Shown here piece by piece: positions 9,901-17,847 of a stretch of DNA of 64,000 nucleotides (within the stretch, counting starts at the first letter, position 1; each line of letters opens with the position of its first letter). A model generated the notes under the pieces. The model was not told the DNA's origin. It ran no database searches and was given only the letters and a program-made list of their open reading frames with translations. Position numbers and translations under genes: made by a program. This DNA comes from Lachnospiraceae bacterium. Its GTDB lineage: Bacteria > Bacillota > Clostridia > Lachnospirales > Lachnospiraceae. The stretch lies in the NCBI GenBank assembly GCA_024687205.1, contig JAILES010000041.1, forward strand, positions 124,001 to 188,000, read 5' to 3'.

Positions 9901-10477
9901 TAAGGAGCAGATATTCCGTAACAAACTGGATCCGAATGATGATTACGGTAAGGAGAAGCTGATCGCTTCAGCGGAAAAAGAGCTGTATATGGCCTCCGTA
10001 AAGGAACAGGCAAGGCTCAAGACAGTAAAGGAAGGGCCTGAGGCAGGAGAGAAGCTCCTGAACTCAAGGATGAGCGAGATCGAAAAGGGCAATAACCTAA
10101 GATACCGTACCTTCAAGTTCGAGAGCCTGACAGATAATGACTTTAACAAAGAATTCCGGAAGAAGGTGATCGAAGGCGCGGCAAACGGAAAGACCGGCAG
10201 CAAAGATATATTGAAGTATGCCGATGAAGCTTTAAGCAGCTGTTACAAAAAGAGCGGTAAGAATACGCAGTATCTGGACGGGCTGTCGGCAACTCTCGGT
10301 TCAAAGGTGAACTCAAAGACCTTCAAGAACAAAGTGAGTCTTGATAAGCTGAAGCAGGATGAAGATGCGAAGGCTCCGAAGAAGGAAGCAAAGAAAGAGG
10401 ATCTGCCGATCAAGAGAAGCAGGACCTTTGATGAGACAAAAAACCTCGGAAAAGAAAACGGGCCCAAGAAGAAATAA
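6983..10477 (+). CDS. Large (1164 aa) predicted alpha-helical protein of unknown function
   Basis: Long ORF with AGGAGG RBS. Charged, helix-rich composition; no signal peptide or TM segment evident; no family recognised. Confidence 0.9.
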   Translation: MGRPWEEKNYTEQEMFYTWGPEKAPNGVTREQFYDAMIKNGWTREGDERIIANMYWLGCHNLDVSGKNPDYFEHMMNTLVPTDEERKKLIIETDNLENNQLIFDAEGRQKLAGKVAFIRDERRLSEFRSELLANGFDLAEDDRVLDVLYECSEKQGIDISVTAIKYDIKLEGNHDTLRSFLNQNIRKAEQNGWFKGNEDRLAILKAEYAKQDKIASEIKERQEKENELKKTAVLRKYLKFAIDHNLDEMEDSEFLPDDDWGLDLKVDTVKMPEDAKNALIADINAIDFSMDGIEDKKYDVSNEVEKKYREALKKHFGNLLSEDDMEFALDYHKLGLEGDEMLKGPDAVKKKLIDGLFGEEGVLNEDMLTSAAREAEMKKLFEANPALETRRDHIDAAKRNLLSPILRILHDPRNAEFVENVKKTGDTESVPLYYEPILLYRVMGDPKEHDEPTQEQNLNIMARIASYSLEDTKELYTKEQLDDGFWNTYSRTLSDKEIKKMQDMITELYDKGLNWDELLNTSAYNRIMHENGFKTSEYHNTPYNFAKRSLEGKEGIKELKETLSIPRYDQVIAVLTAIEKEYAAKGNSIMDMDVLELSGWFNSNGYDMIRNTILMTNGFEEKIIDGKSVKLIDLSNTIDDSKLDRDLLDMDSYNKLVSDAKEAQKIYNDNKTTFREMFDVMGSVRRGNLDGEILGSMVADANMSKKTLAEMNRFRHLLYGMKVADADVCKLVDLKNNKKNVLVQPLAENTEFTKDMVKTEKDYLDTCIEMLKEPTTRVKRSSSEYWNVIDSINDMKKSMDKEYASNEEAKRAYIKSVNKVLNDINKYREHKAKDGVKNDATHDKLIALERVDKLLRTRYKILEQREYEDNISGISELFKIEVEKGKMGDEYLLDKALQKINNMNKSLDQLKAEFEIIDEETAGITRSNTIGTTGVSKQTAADILTSMEPVKKSETEKALDKLEENVHLKAAEDKEQIFRNKLDPNDDYGKEKLIASAEKELYMASVKEQARLKTVKEGPEAGEKLLNSRMSEIEKGNNLRYRTFKFESLTDNDFNKEFRKKVIEGAANGKTGSKDILKYADEALSSCYKKSGKNTQYLDGLSATLGSKVNSKTFKNKVSLDKLKQDEDAKAPKKEAKKEDLPIKRSRTFDETKNLGKENGPKKK

Positions 10478-10482
10478 GTAAG

Positions 10483-10513
10483 ATCAGCTCCCATAAAGGG
10501 AGCTGATTTTTAT
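10483..10513 (+). terminator. Intrinsic terminator-like hairpin upstream of gatA
   Basis: ATCAGCTCCC-ATAAA-GGGAGCTGAT followed by TTTTATT: perfect 10-bp stem and T-tract. Confidence 0.8.
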
Positions 10514-10548
10514 TGAAAGAGAAGGGAAAAAATGAGATAATCTGTATT

Positions 10549-11991
10549 ATGGGTGACAGAGGAAAAAATGCCGTGAGAACGGCAGAAATGATAAGGGAAA
10601 AAGAGCTTTCCGTCCGGGAAGTGCTGGATCTAGTATATGAAAATATCCGGCTTAAGGACGGAGAGCTTAACTGCTATATAACTCAGGATAAAGAAAACGC
10701 GTATAAAGCAGCGGAAGCGATGCAAAAGCGGATAGATGCAGGTGAAGATGCCGGTAAACTGGCGGGAGTGCCTGTAGCCGTAAAGGATAATTTCTGCACA
10801 AAAGCTTTAAGAACCACCTGTGCTTCAAAGATGCTTGAAAGCTATATCCCGCCCTATGATGCAGCTGTGGTCACAAATATAAAGAAAGCCGGCGGCATTA
10901 TAACGGGTAAAACCAACATGGATGAATTTGCCTTCGGTTCACGAAGCGATATTTCTTATTTCGGACCGGTCCGGAATCCGGCTGATATCAGGCGTTCTGC
11001 GGGAGGCTCATCGGGAGGTTCCGCCGCTGCGGTGGCGGCAGGAGAAGCCCTTATTGCCCTGGGAACCGATACGGGCGGTTCGGTGAGACTGCCCGCTTCC
11101 CACTGCGGGGTAGTAGGGATAAAGCCTACCTACGGAAGGGCTTCAAGATACGGACTTATAGCCTATGCCTCATCTTTTGACCAGGCCGGAGTGATGGCTG
11201 CCGATGTGGAAAGCGCAGCGATTGCACTTGAATGTCTCTGTTCATATGATCCTAAGGATGCGACTTCGTTAAACCGTCCTGATATGCTGGGCACGGAGGT
11301 TTATGACGGCAGAGTGAAGGGCATGAGGATAGGCTTATGTGAAGACGTACTGGAAAAATGTGATGCAGGCGTAGCCGCCGCCGTAAATAAGGCGGTGCAG
11401 GAGCTTGAAGGGGCCGGGGCATACGTGGAGACGCTGAGTATAAAGAACAGGGAATATGAACTGCCTGCTTATTATGCGCTGGTTAGCGCAGAGGCCTCGT
11501 CAAATCTGGAGCGCTATGACGGGGTTAAATACGGATACAGGTCCGCGGAATATACCGGACTAGAGGATATGTATTTAAGGAGCAGGACGGAGGGCTTCGG
11601 AGAAGAGGTAAAGAGACGTATCATGCTGGGCAGCTTCGTTTTGTCGGCAGGTTACTACGATGATATTTATCTGCGTGCGATGAAAGTGAGAAAGCTCATT
11701 ACCCGTGAATATGACGAACTGTTTAAAGGCTATGACCTGCTCATCGGACCGGTGTCGACGGAAACGGCGCCGCTGCTTAATGAGAAGGATGAGGATCCGG
11801 TAAAAGAGTGGTATAAGGATCTGTGCACCGTATCGGCAAATCTCGGCGGATATCCCGCAATGAGCCTGCCCTGCGGATGTGACGGCAGGGGCATGCCTAT
11901 AGGCCTTCATCTGATGAGCGGCAGATTCCGAGAGAATAACATGATTAAGGCAGCATATGCGCTGGAAAGGATATTGAGTGAAGCAGAGTAG
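10549..11991 (+). CDS. gatA: Asp-tRNA(Asn)/Glu-tRNA(Gln) amidotransferase subunit A
   Basis: Amidase signature: GVPVAVKDNFCTK, GGSSGGSAAAVAAGEALIALGTDTGGSVRLPASHCG. Start could alternatively be TTG at 10513. Confidence 0.95.
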   Translation: MGDRGKNAVRTAEMIREKELSVREVLDLVYENIRLKDGELNCYITQDKENAYKAAEAMQKRIDAGEDAGKLAGVPVAVKDNFCTKALRTTCASKMLESYIPPYDAAVVTNIKKAGGIITGKTNMDEFAFGSRSDISYFGPVRNPADIRRSAGGSSGGSAAAVAAGEALIALGTDTGGSVRLPASHCGVVGIKPTYGRASRYGLIAYASSFDQAGVMAADVESAAIALECLCSYDPKDATSLNRPDMLGTEVYDGRVKGMRIGLCEDVLEKCDAGVAAAVNKAVQELEGAGAYVETLSIKNREYELPAYYALVSAEASSNLERYDGVKYGYRSAEYTGLEDMYLRSRTEGFGEEVKRRIMLGSFVLSAGYYDDIYLRAMKVRKLITREYDELFKGYDLLIGPVSTETAPLLNEKDEDPVKEWYKDLCTVSANLGGYPAMSLPCGCDGRGMPIGLHLMSGRFRENNMIKAAYALERILSEAE

Positions 11992-12811
11992 GATATACAA
12001 AAGAATGATGCTCCCCATCCTGGCGATGGTTATCGTTCTGCTTTTTGTTTCCTGCGGCAGTGCTGAAGAGACTGCAGGTTTTAAAGCCTGGTTCTTTAAT
12101 GCGGGCAAGGCAGATGCGATACTGCTGGACGCAAACGGCAGCTATGTGCTGATAGACTGCGGTGAGAGGAATACGGGAAAAGAACTGGTAAAAGCCCTTA
12201 AGGATAAAGGGATAAGGAAGTTGGATTATCTGATCATAACCCATTTTGACAAGGATCATGTGGGCGGAGCACCCGATGTGCTGGAGGAAATTGAAGTAGG
12301 AAAGGTGCTGCAGAACAGCAGGGAGAAGGACAGCGATGAATACGATGATTATGTTGAAGCTGTGAAGAAATGCGGGACCGGGGTGGTGACCGTAAGGGAA
12401 GAATACAGTTTTGAACTTAAGGGAGCAGCGTTCAAGGTGACGCCGGGTAAAGGCGGCTATGATAAGGATAAGAGCAATAACTTCTCACTGCTCACATCGG
12501 TTGATGCAGAGGGAGTACGCTTTCTGTTTGCCGGAGATGTTCAGACCGAAAGGATAGAGGAGATGCTGGAAGACGGCCTTGAACATGCGGATGTACTGAA
12601 ACTGCCCCATCACGGGCAGGAAGAAGAGAAGATAAAGGAACTGCTGGCTGCGGTAACACCGGGGATCGCCGTTATCACTTCATCGGATAAAGAACCCGAG
12701 AGTGATGAAGTGGTGCAGGCCCTGAAAGATGTGGGGGCTTTAGTGTACCTGACCAGGAAGGGAACGGTATGCGTGACGGCAGCAGACGGAGAACCGCAGG
12801 TAAAACAATGA
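11978..12811 (+). CDS. MBL-fold metallohydrolase (ComEC C-terminal-like), predicted lipoprotein
   Basis: N-terminal hydrophobic segment with lipobox-like VLLFVSCGS; MBL motif THFDKDHVGG; LPHHGQ. Confidence 0.85.
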   Translation: MKQSRIYKRMMLPILAMVIVLLFVSCGSAEETAGFKAWFFNAGKADAILLDANGSYVLIDCGERNTGKELVKALKDKGIRKLDYLIITHFDKDHVGGAPDVLEEIEVGKVLQNSREKDSDEYDDYVEAVKKCGTGVVTVREEYSFELKGAAFKVTPGKGGYDKDKSNNFSLLTSVDAEGVRFLFAGDVQTERIEEMLEDGLEHADVLKLPHHGQEEEKIKELLAAVTPGIAVITSSDKEPESDEVVQALKDVGALVYLTRKGTVCVTAADGEPQVKQ

Positions 12812-12821
12812 GAGGTGTGTT

Positions 12822-12998
12822 ATGGCTGATCAGTGCGAAAACTGTATGTATTACGAATACGATGAGGAATTTGACGAGTACGGCTGCGGAGCCGGTCTCG
12901 ATGAAGATGATATGTACAGATTCCTGACAGGGAATACAGAGGAATGCGTGTATTTCAGACCCGGGGACGAATATCAGATAGTTAAACATCAGATGTAG
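12822..12998 (+). CDS. Small Cys-containing protein, 58 aa (DUF6472-like)
   Basis: Manual translation MADQCENCMYYEYDEEFDEYGCGAGLDEDDMYRFLTGNTEECVYFRPGDEYQIVKHQM; RBS gaggtgtgtt; fits exactly between MBL gene and gatB. Too short for the ORF track. DUF assignment is from memory. Confidence 0.75.
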   Translation: MADQCENCMYYEYDEEFDEYGCGAGLDEDDMYRFLTGNTEECVYFRPGDEYQIVKHQM

Positions 12999-13005
12999 GA
13001 CTGTT

Positions 13006-14439
13006 ATGGGATATGAGACTGTAATAGGCCTGGAAGTACATGTGGAGCTGAACACGGCAACGAAGATATTCTGTTCCTGTTCCACGGCTTTCGGGGCTAA
13101 ACCTAATACGCAGATATGTCCGGTCTGTGCCGGACTGCCGGGAGCACTGCCCGTGTTAAACGGGAAGGTGCTTGAGTATGCGATAAAAACCGGGCTGGCC
13201 CTGGACTGCGAGATCGCGGAGGTAACGGCTTTTGACAGAAAGAATTATTTCTATCCCGACAATCCCCAGAATTATCAGATATCTCAGCTGTACCGCCCCA
13301 TATGCACAAAGGGTCGCATGACCATCGATACAAAGGAAGGGCAGAGGACCGTAGGTATACATGACATCCATATGGAAGAGGATGCCGGGAAGCTGGTACA
13401 TGATAAGGGCTTAAGCTGCGTTGACTTAAACAGATCAGGGGTGCCGCTGCTTGAGATAGTGACCGAAGCGGATATGAGGAGCGGGGAAGAGGCGGTAGCC
13501 TTCCTTGAAAAATTAAGAAGCAGGATACGTTACCTCGGAGTCTCGGATTGTAAGATCCAGGAAGGCTCCATGCGGGCGGATGTGAATCTTTCCGTAAGAC
13601 CGGCGGGCAGCGGCGTATACGGTACGCGTACCGAGATGAAGAACTTAAGCTCCTATACGGCCGTAAGGGAAGCCGTGGCATATGAGTCGGAAAGGCAGAT
13701 AAAGCTGATCGAAGCCGGCGGCAGCGTGATTCGCGAGACCAGACGCTTTGATGAAAAGAAGAAGGAAAGCATAAGCATGCGCGGCAAGGAAGGTGCCGAA
13801 GATTACAGGTATTTCCCTGATCCTGACTTAAGAAGCATATATATTTCAGCGGAGCATATAGAAGAGATCAGAAATTCCCTGCCCGAGTTTGCGGAAGAGA
13901 GGACAGCGCGTTTTATAAGAGATTACTGCCTTAGTGAAAAAGAAGCTTCTCTTCTGTGCAGGGAAAGAGAGATGGCAGAGCTGTTTGAAAGAACCGTATC
14001 TCTGGGGGCGGAAGCAAAAAGTGCTGCCAACTGGTTTATGGGAGAGACACTGCGTCTTCTGGCAGTACGGGAAAGAGATGCCGGCGATATCCGCTTTTCC
14101 GCAGAGAATCTTTATAAGCTTATAAAACTGATAAAGGATGGCGTCATTAACAATACCGTCGCAAAAGAGGTTTTTGAAAGGATGTTTGATGAGGATACGG
14201 ATCCGGAAGCATACGTTGAACAGAAGGGCTTAAGACAGAGCAGTGACGAGGATGAGATAAGGAAGCTGTGTCTTAAGGCAGTGAACGAGAATCCGGAGGC
14301 GGTAGAGGATTACTTCGGAGGAAAAGACAGAGCGCTCGGTTTTCTTGTGGGGTGCGTGATGAAAGCAGGTAAAGGGAAGGTTGAGCCTAAAACCGTAAGG
14401 GCAGTCTTCGGACAGCTGCTTGAAGACATGAAAGAATAA
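13006..14439 (+). CDS. gatB: Asp-tRNA(Asn)/Glu-tRNA(Gln) amidotransferase subunit B
   Basis: MGYETVIGLEVHVELNTATKIFCSCSTAFGAKPNTQICPVCAGLPGALPVLN. Confidence 0.97.
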   Translation: MGYETVIGLEVHVELNTATKIFCSCSTAFGAKPNTQICPVCAGLPGALPVLNGKVLEYAIKTGLALDCEIAEVTAFDRKNYFYPDNPQNYQISQLYRPICTKGRMTIDTKEGQRTVGIHDIHMEEDAGKLVHDKGLSCVDLNRSGVPLLEIVTEADMRSGEEAVAFLEKLRSRIRYLGVSDCKIQEGSMRADVNLSVRPAGSGVYGTRTEMKNLSSYTAVREAVAYESERQIKLIEAGGSVIRETRRFDEKKKESISMRGKEGAEDYRYFPDPDLRSIYISAEHIEEIRNSLPEFAEERTARFIRDYCLSEKEASLLCREREMAELFERTVSLGAEAKSAANWFMGETLRLLAVRERDAGDIRFSAENLYKLIKLIKDGVINNTVAKEVFERMFDEDTDPEAYVEQKGLRQSSDEDEIRKLCLKAVNENPEAVEDYFGGKDRALGFLVGCVMKAGKGKVEPKTVRAVFGQLLEDMKE

Positions 14440-14451
14440 GGAAGGTATGAT

Positions 14452-17400
14452 ATGGCATTACATTTTATAATAGGGGGTTCGGGATCGGGCAAGAGTGCGA
14501 TGCTGCAGCAGATAATGATCGACCGTTCCGCGGAGGATGAGAAAAGGCAGCATATCATAATGGTGCCGGACCAGTTCACGATGCAGACCCAGAAGGAAGT
14601 GGTACTGCGTCATCCCAGAAAAGGCATACTGAATATTGATGTGCAGAGTTTCGGCAGGCTTTATCACAGACTCAGCAATGAGGCGGGCTGTGACGGTATG
14701 ACTGTGCTCGATGATACGGGAAAGAATCTGATACTGCGAAGGCTGGCAGGAGAGATGAAGGATGAACTGCCTGTCATAGGTTCGAGCTTAAGCAAAAACG
14801 GATATATACATGAGATAAAGAGCGTGATCTCGGAATTCATGGAATACGGGATAAGCGTCAGCGATGTTGAAGCCATCGCGGAGGAAATGCAGGATAAGAA
14901 GCTGCTTGCAGGCAAGCTTCGGGACATCAATAAACTTTATAAAGCTTTCGGCGAATATCTCGGTGAAAGGTTCATAACAAGGGAAGGCAGACTGGATGCG
15001 CTTGCGGGGCTCATAGGAGGTTCGGAGCTGATGAAGGGCGCGATTGTCGGCTTTGACTGCTTTACCGGTTTTACCCCGGTACAGTACAAGGTTATAAGGG
15101 AGCTGCTCCTTGTATGTTCGGAAGTCTATGTGAACCTGATCATTCCCGCAGCGGAATATGAAAAGTACAGAAAGAGAGATTATAAGGATCACGATCTCTT
15201 TGTGCTCAGCATGAAGACCTTCGGAACCCTGGAACAGCTGGCACATGATACCGGGGCCGGAAGAGCTGAGGATATCATCTGTGACAGTGAAGAAGCATAC
15301 CGCTATGCGCATAATCCGGTGCTGGCATTTCTGGAGAAAAACATATTCAGGAGCGGAGCGGGAACATACACGGGCGAGTGCGGCGGTGCACTGAAACTCA
15401 TGGCAGCGGAAGAGCCGAGAGCCGAACTTGAAGAGATATTCCTGCGGATGAGGGAAGAAACCCGGCTTTCGGGCCTGGCTTTCAGGGATATGGCTGTGGT
15501 GACCGGAGACCTTGAAAGATATGCTCCTTATGCCGAGGAGCTTTCAAACAGATATGAGATACCCGTATTCCTGGACAGAAGCCGCGCAGTGAGCCGTAAT
15601 CCCTATGCGGAAGCGCTGAGGGCGGCGATGCAGATAATCATAAAGGGATATGAACATGACAGCGTGATGCGTCTTATAAGGAGCGGACTCAGCGATATAA
15701 GCGGGGACGAGGCGGATAAGTTTGATAACTATCTGCTGGCCACCGGAGTCAGAGGCAGCAAAAACTTCAAGGAGATGTTTGTCTTCAGGCCTTCCTACAT
15801 GGGAAGCGACCCCGAAGCGATGGATGAGATAAATGCAGTAAGGGAAAAGCTTAACACCATGCTGGAACCTTTTACGTCCTGTGCCTCCGGCGGAAAGGCT
15901 GCAGAGATAACGGCTGCGGTACGTGAATTTACGGAAAAAAACGGCTTCGAAGAGAAAATGCTTAAGTTAGCCGAAAAGCTGGGAAAAGACGGCGATGCGG
16001 CAGCCCGCAAAGAATACGAAAATGTCCATGAGGGCATAGAGCGGATGCTTAAGCAGATTGAGGAACTCATCGGCGAAGAAGAGATGGGCATAAAAGAATA
16101 TCTGGAGATATTTGATGCGGGCTTATCTGAGATAAAGCTGGGAGTTCTGCCTCTCGATGCCGACAGGGTAGTCATAGGCGACATGGAAAGAACAAGGCTT
16201 AAGCCGGTAAAGCTCCTCTTCTTTGCAGGCGTAAACGACGGAGTCATACCGGTAAAAAGCGGCAATGGCGGTGTGATCTCGGATCTGGACAGGGAGTATC
16301 TCTGTGACCGGGGATGCATTCTTTCACCGACACCGAGGGAAAAAATGTTTATCCAGAGACTGTATCTCTATCATGCGCTCAGCAGACCGGGCGAACAGCT
16401 GATCCTCTCATACAGCGCAATGGACAGAAACAGAGACAGTATACGCCCTTCGTATCTGATACAGGAGATCAGAAGACTTATACCAACGCTCAAGATCGAA
16501 GCAGCCGGGAACGATGCATTGCGGCGAAGTCTGCGTGCGGGAGTAATGCCGCCTTCGGCTCTCTCCGGATACCTGAGGGATTATGCTTCGGGAATGACAG
16601 ACGAAAGTGAGGTTAAGATCCTGGGGGCACTTCTGGAAGAAGAGGGAAAAAATGATGCAGCCGCAGTGGCACGTCTTAAAGACATGGCCTTTTACAGATA
16701 TGATCCGAAGAAACTGAATGCCGAAGAGGCAGCAGGGCTCTATGGCAGGATACTGGTAAACAGCGTGAGCCGTATAGAGAAATTTGCAAGCTGTCCTTAT
16801 GCCCATTTCCTGAAGTACGGAATGAACTTAAGACCGAGGGAAGAGGCGACGGTAGGGGCTCCCGACCTGGGAAGTCTTTATCACAGAGCCATGGAACTGA
16901 GCGGAAAGAATATGACCGAAGAAGATTGGAACAGCCTCAGTGATGAAAGGGCAAGAGAACTTTCCGAAAAAGCAGTGGATGATGCGGCAGCGGAGTTCGG
17001 GATACACAGGCTGTATAAGGATGCCAGAGCAGCCTATGCAGTGGCACGCATGAAGCGGATAATATACAGGAGTATCACGACCGCTGCTTACCAGATAAAA
17101 AAGGGAGAATTCCGACCTGTCGATTTCGAAATGGAATTCAGAAAAAAATGTATAGATGAAGATAATGTTTCCATGAAGCTTGTGGGTAAGATCGACAGAC
17201 TGGATGCCATGGAAAAGGATGACAGGCTGTATCTTAAAGTAGTGGATTATAAGTCGGGTGAAAGAAGTATAAGCAGCGAGAAGATATATCCCGGAGCGCA
17301 GCTTCAGCTGCCGGTATATCTGGAGCAGGCAGTCGAAACATACAGGGCTAAATATCCGGATAAGAAGGTGATGCCTGCTGCGCTTTTATATTTCAGGATA

Positions 17401-17847
17401 AACGATCCGATGATAGAAGGCAGTGCAGCGGCCGATGATGAAACGATAGAAAAGCAACGTCTCTCTGCGATGCGTCCTACCGGACTGATCTGTGCCGAGG
17501 ATGAAGTGTTAAAGGGAATGGATGATTTTGAAAGCGGTGAATCGGATGTGATCCACGTAAGGCGGAATAAAGGCGGAGATCTGGGAAAGTATTCCGAGAC
17601 CGTGAGCATGGAGGAACTGAAGAGCCTCTGCGGTTTTGCTGATAAAAAGCTAAAGGAGCTCGGCAGCCGGATAATGGAGGGAGATATACAGGCCTCACCC
17701 CTGGGGGAGGATGCCTGTAAATGGTGCGATTACCGAGATACCTGTATTTTCGACAGGACCATTGCGGGCTGCGTCCAGCGCAGATTCCCGGATAAGAAAG
17801 AAGCCTGGGAAAAGATAATAGCCGAGGGAGGTGAAGACAATGAGTAA
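14452..17847 (+). CDS. addB: ATP-dependent helicase/nuclease subunit B (AddB)
   Basis: Walker A GGSGSGKS near N-terminus; C-terminal nuclease with FeS-type Cys (CPYAHFLKYG, CKWCDYRDTCIFD) and VVDYKSG; followed by addA. Confidence 0.93.
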   Translation: MALHFIIGGSGSGKSAMLQQIMIDRSAEDEKRQHIIMVPDQFTMQTQKEVVLRHPRKGILNIDVQSFGRLYHRLSNEAGCDGMTVLDDTGKNLILRRLAGEMKDELPVIGSSLSKNGYIHEIKSVISEFMEYGISVSDVEAIAEEMQDKKLLAGKLRDINKLYKAFGEYLGERFITREGRLDALAGLIGGSELMKGAIVGFDCFTGFTPVQYKVIRELLLVCSEVYVNLIIPAAEYEKYRKRDYKDHDLFVLSMKTFGTLEQLAHDTGAGRAEDIICDSEEAYRYAHNPVLAFLEKNIFRSGAGTYTGECGGALKLMAAEEPRAELEEIFLRMREETRLSGLAFRDMAVVTGDLERYAPYAEELSNRYEIPVFLDRSRAVSRNPYAEALRAAMQIIIKGYEHDSVMRLIRSGLSDISGDEADKFDNYLLATGVRGSKNFKEMFVFRPSYMGSDPEAMDEINAVREKLNTMLEPFTSCASGGKAAEITAAVREFTEKNGFEEKMLKLAEKLGKDGDAAARKEYENVHEGIERMLKQIEELIGEEEMGIKEYLEIFDAGLSEIKLGVLPLDADRVVIGDMERTRLKPVKLLFFAGVNDGVIPVKSGNGGVISDLDREYLCDRGCILSPTPREKMFIQRLYLYHALSRPGEQLILSYSAMDRNRDSIRPSYLIQEIRRLIPTLKIEAAGNDALRRSLRAGVMPPSALSGYLRDYASGMTDESEVKILGALLEEEGKNDAAAVARLKDMAFYRYDPKKLNAEEAAGLYGRILVNSVSRIEKFASCPYAHFLKYGMNLRPREEATVGAPDLGSLYHRAMELSGKNMTEEDWNSLSDERARELSEKAVDDAAAEFGIHRLYKDARAAYAVARMKRIIYRSITTAAYQIKKGEFRPVDFEMEFRKKCIDEDNVSMKLVGKIDRLDAMEKDDRLYLKVVDYKSGERSISSEKIYPGAQLQLPVYLEQAVETYRAKYPDKKVMPAALLYFRINDPMIEGSAAADDETIEKQRLSAMRPTGLICAEDEVLKGMDDFESGESDVIHVRRNKGGDLGKYSETVSMEELKSLCGFADKKLKELGSRIMEGDIQASPLGEDACKWCDYRDTCIFDRTIAGCVQRRFPDKKEAWEKIIAEGGEDNE

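Noticed and set aside
11575-12108. Antisense ORFs such as 11575..12108, 15795..16319, 29893..30927, 32585..33637 and 57824..59266 (-)
   Set aside because: Each is fully or largely antisense to a confidently assigned gene (gatA, addB, sugar transferase, SDR/oxidoreductase, histidine kinase), lacks RBS and recognisable domains.
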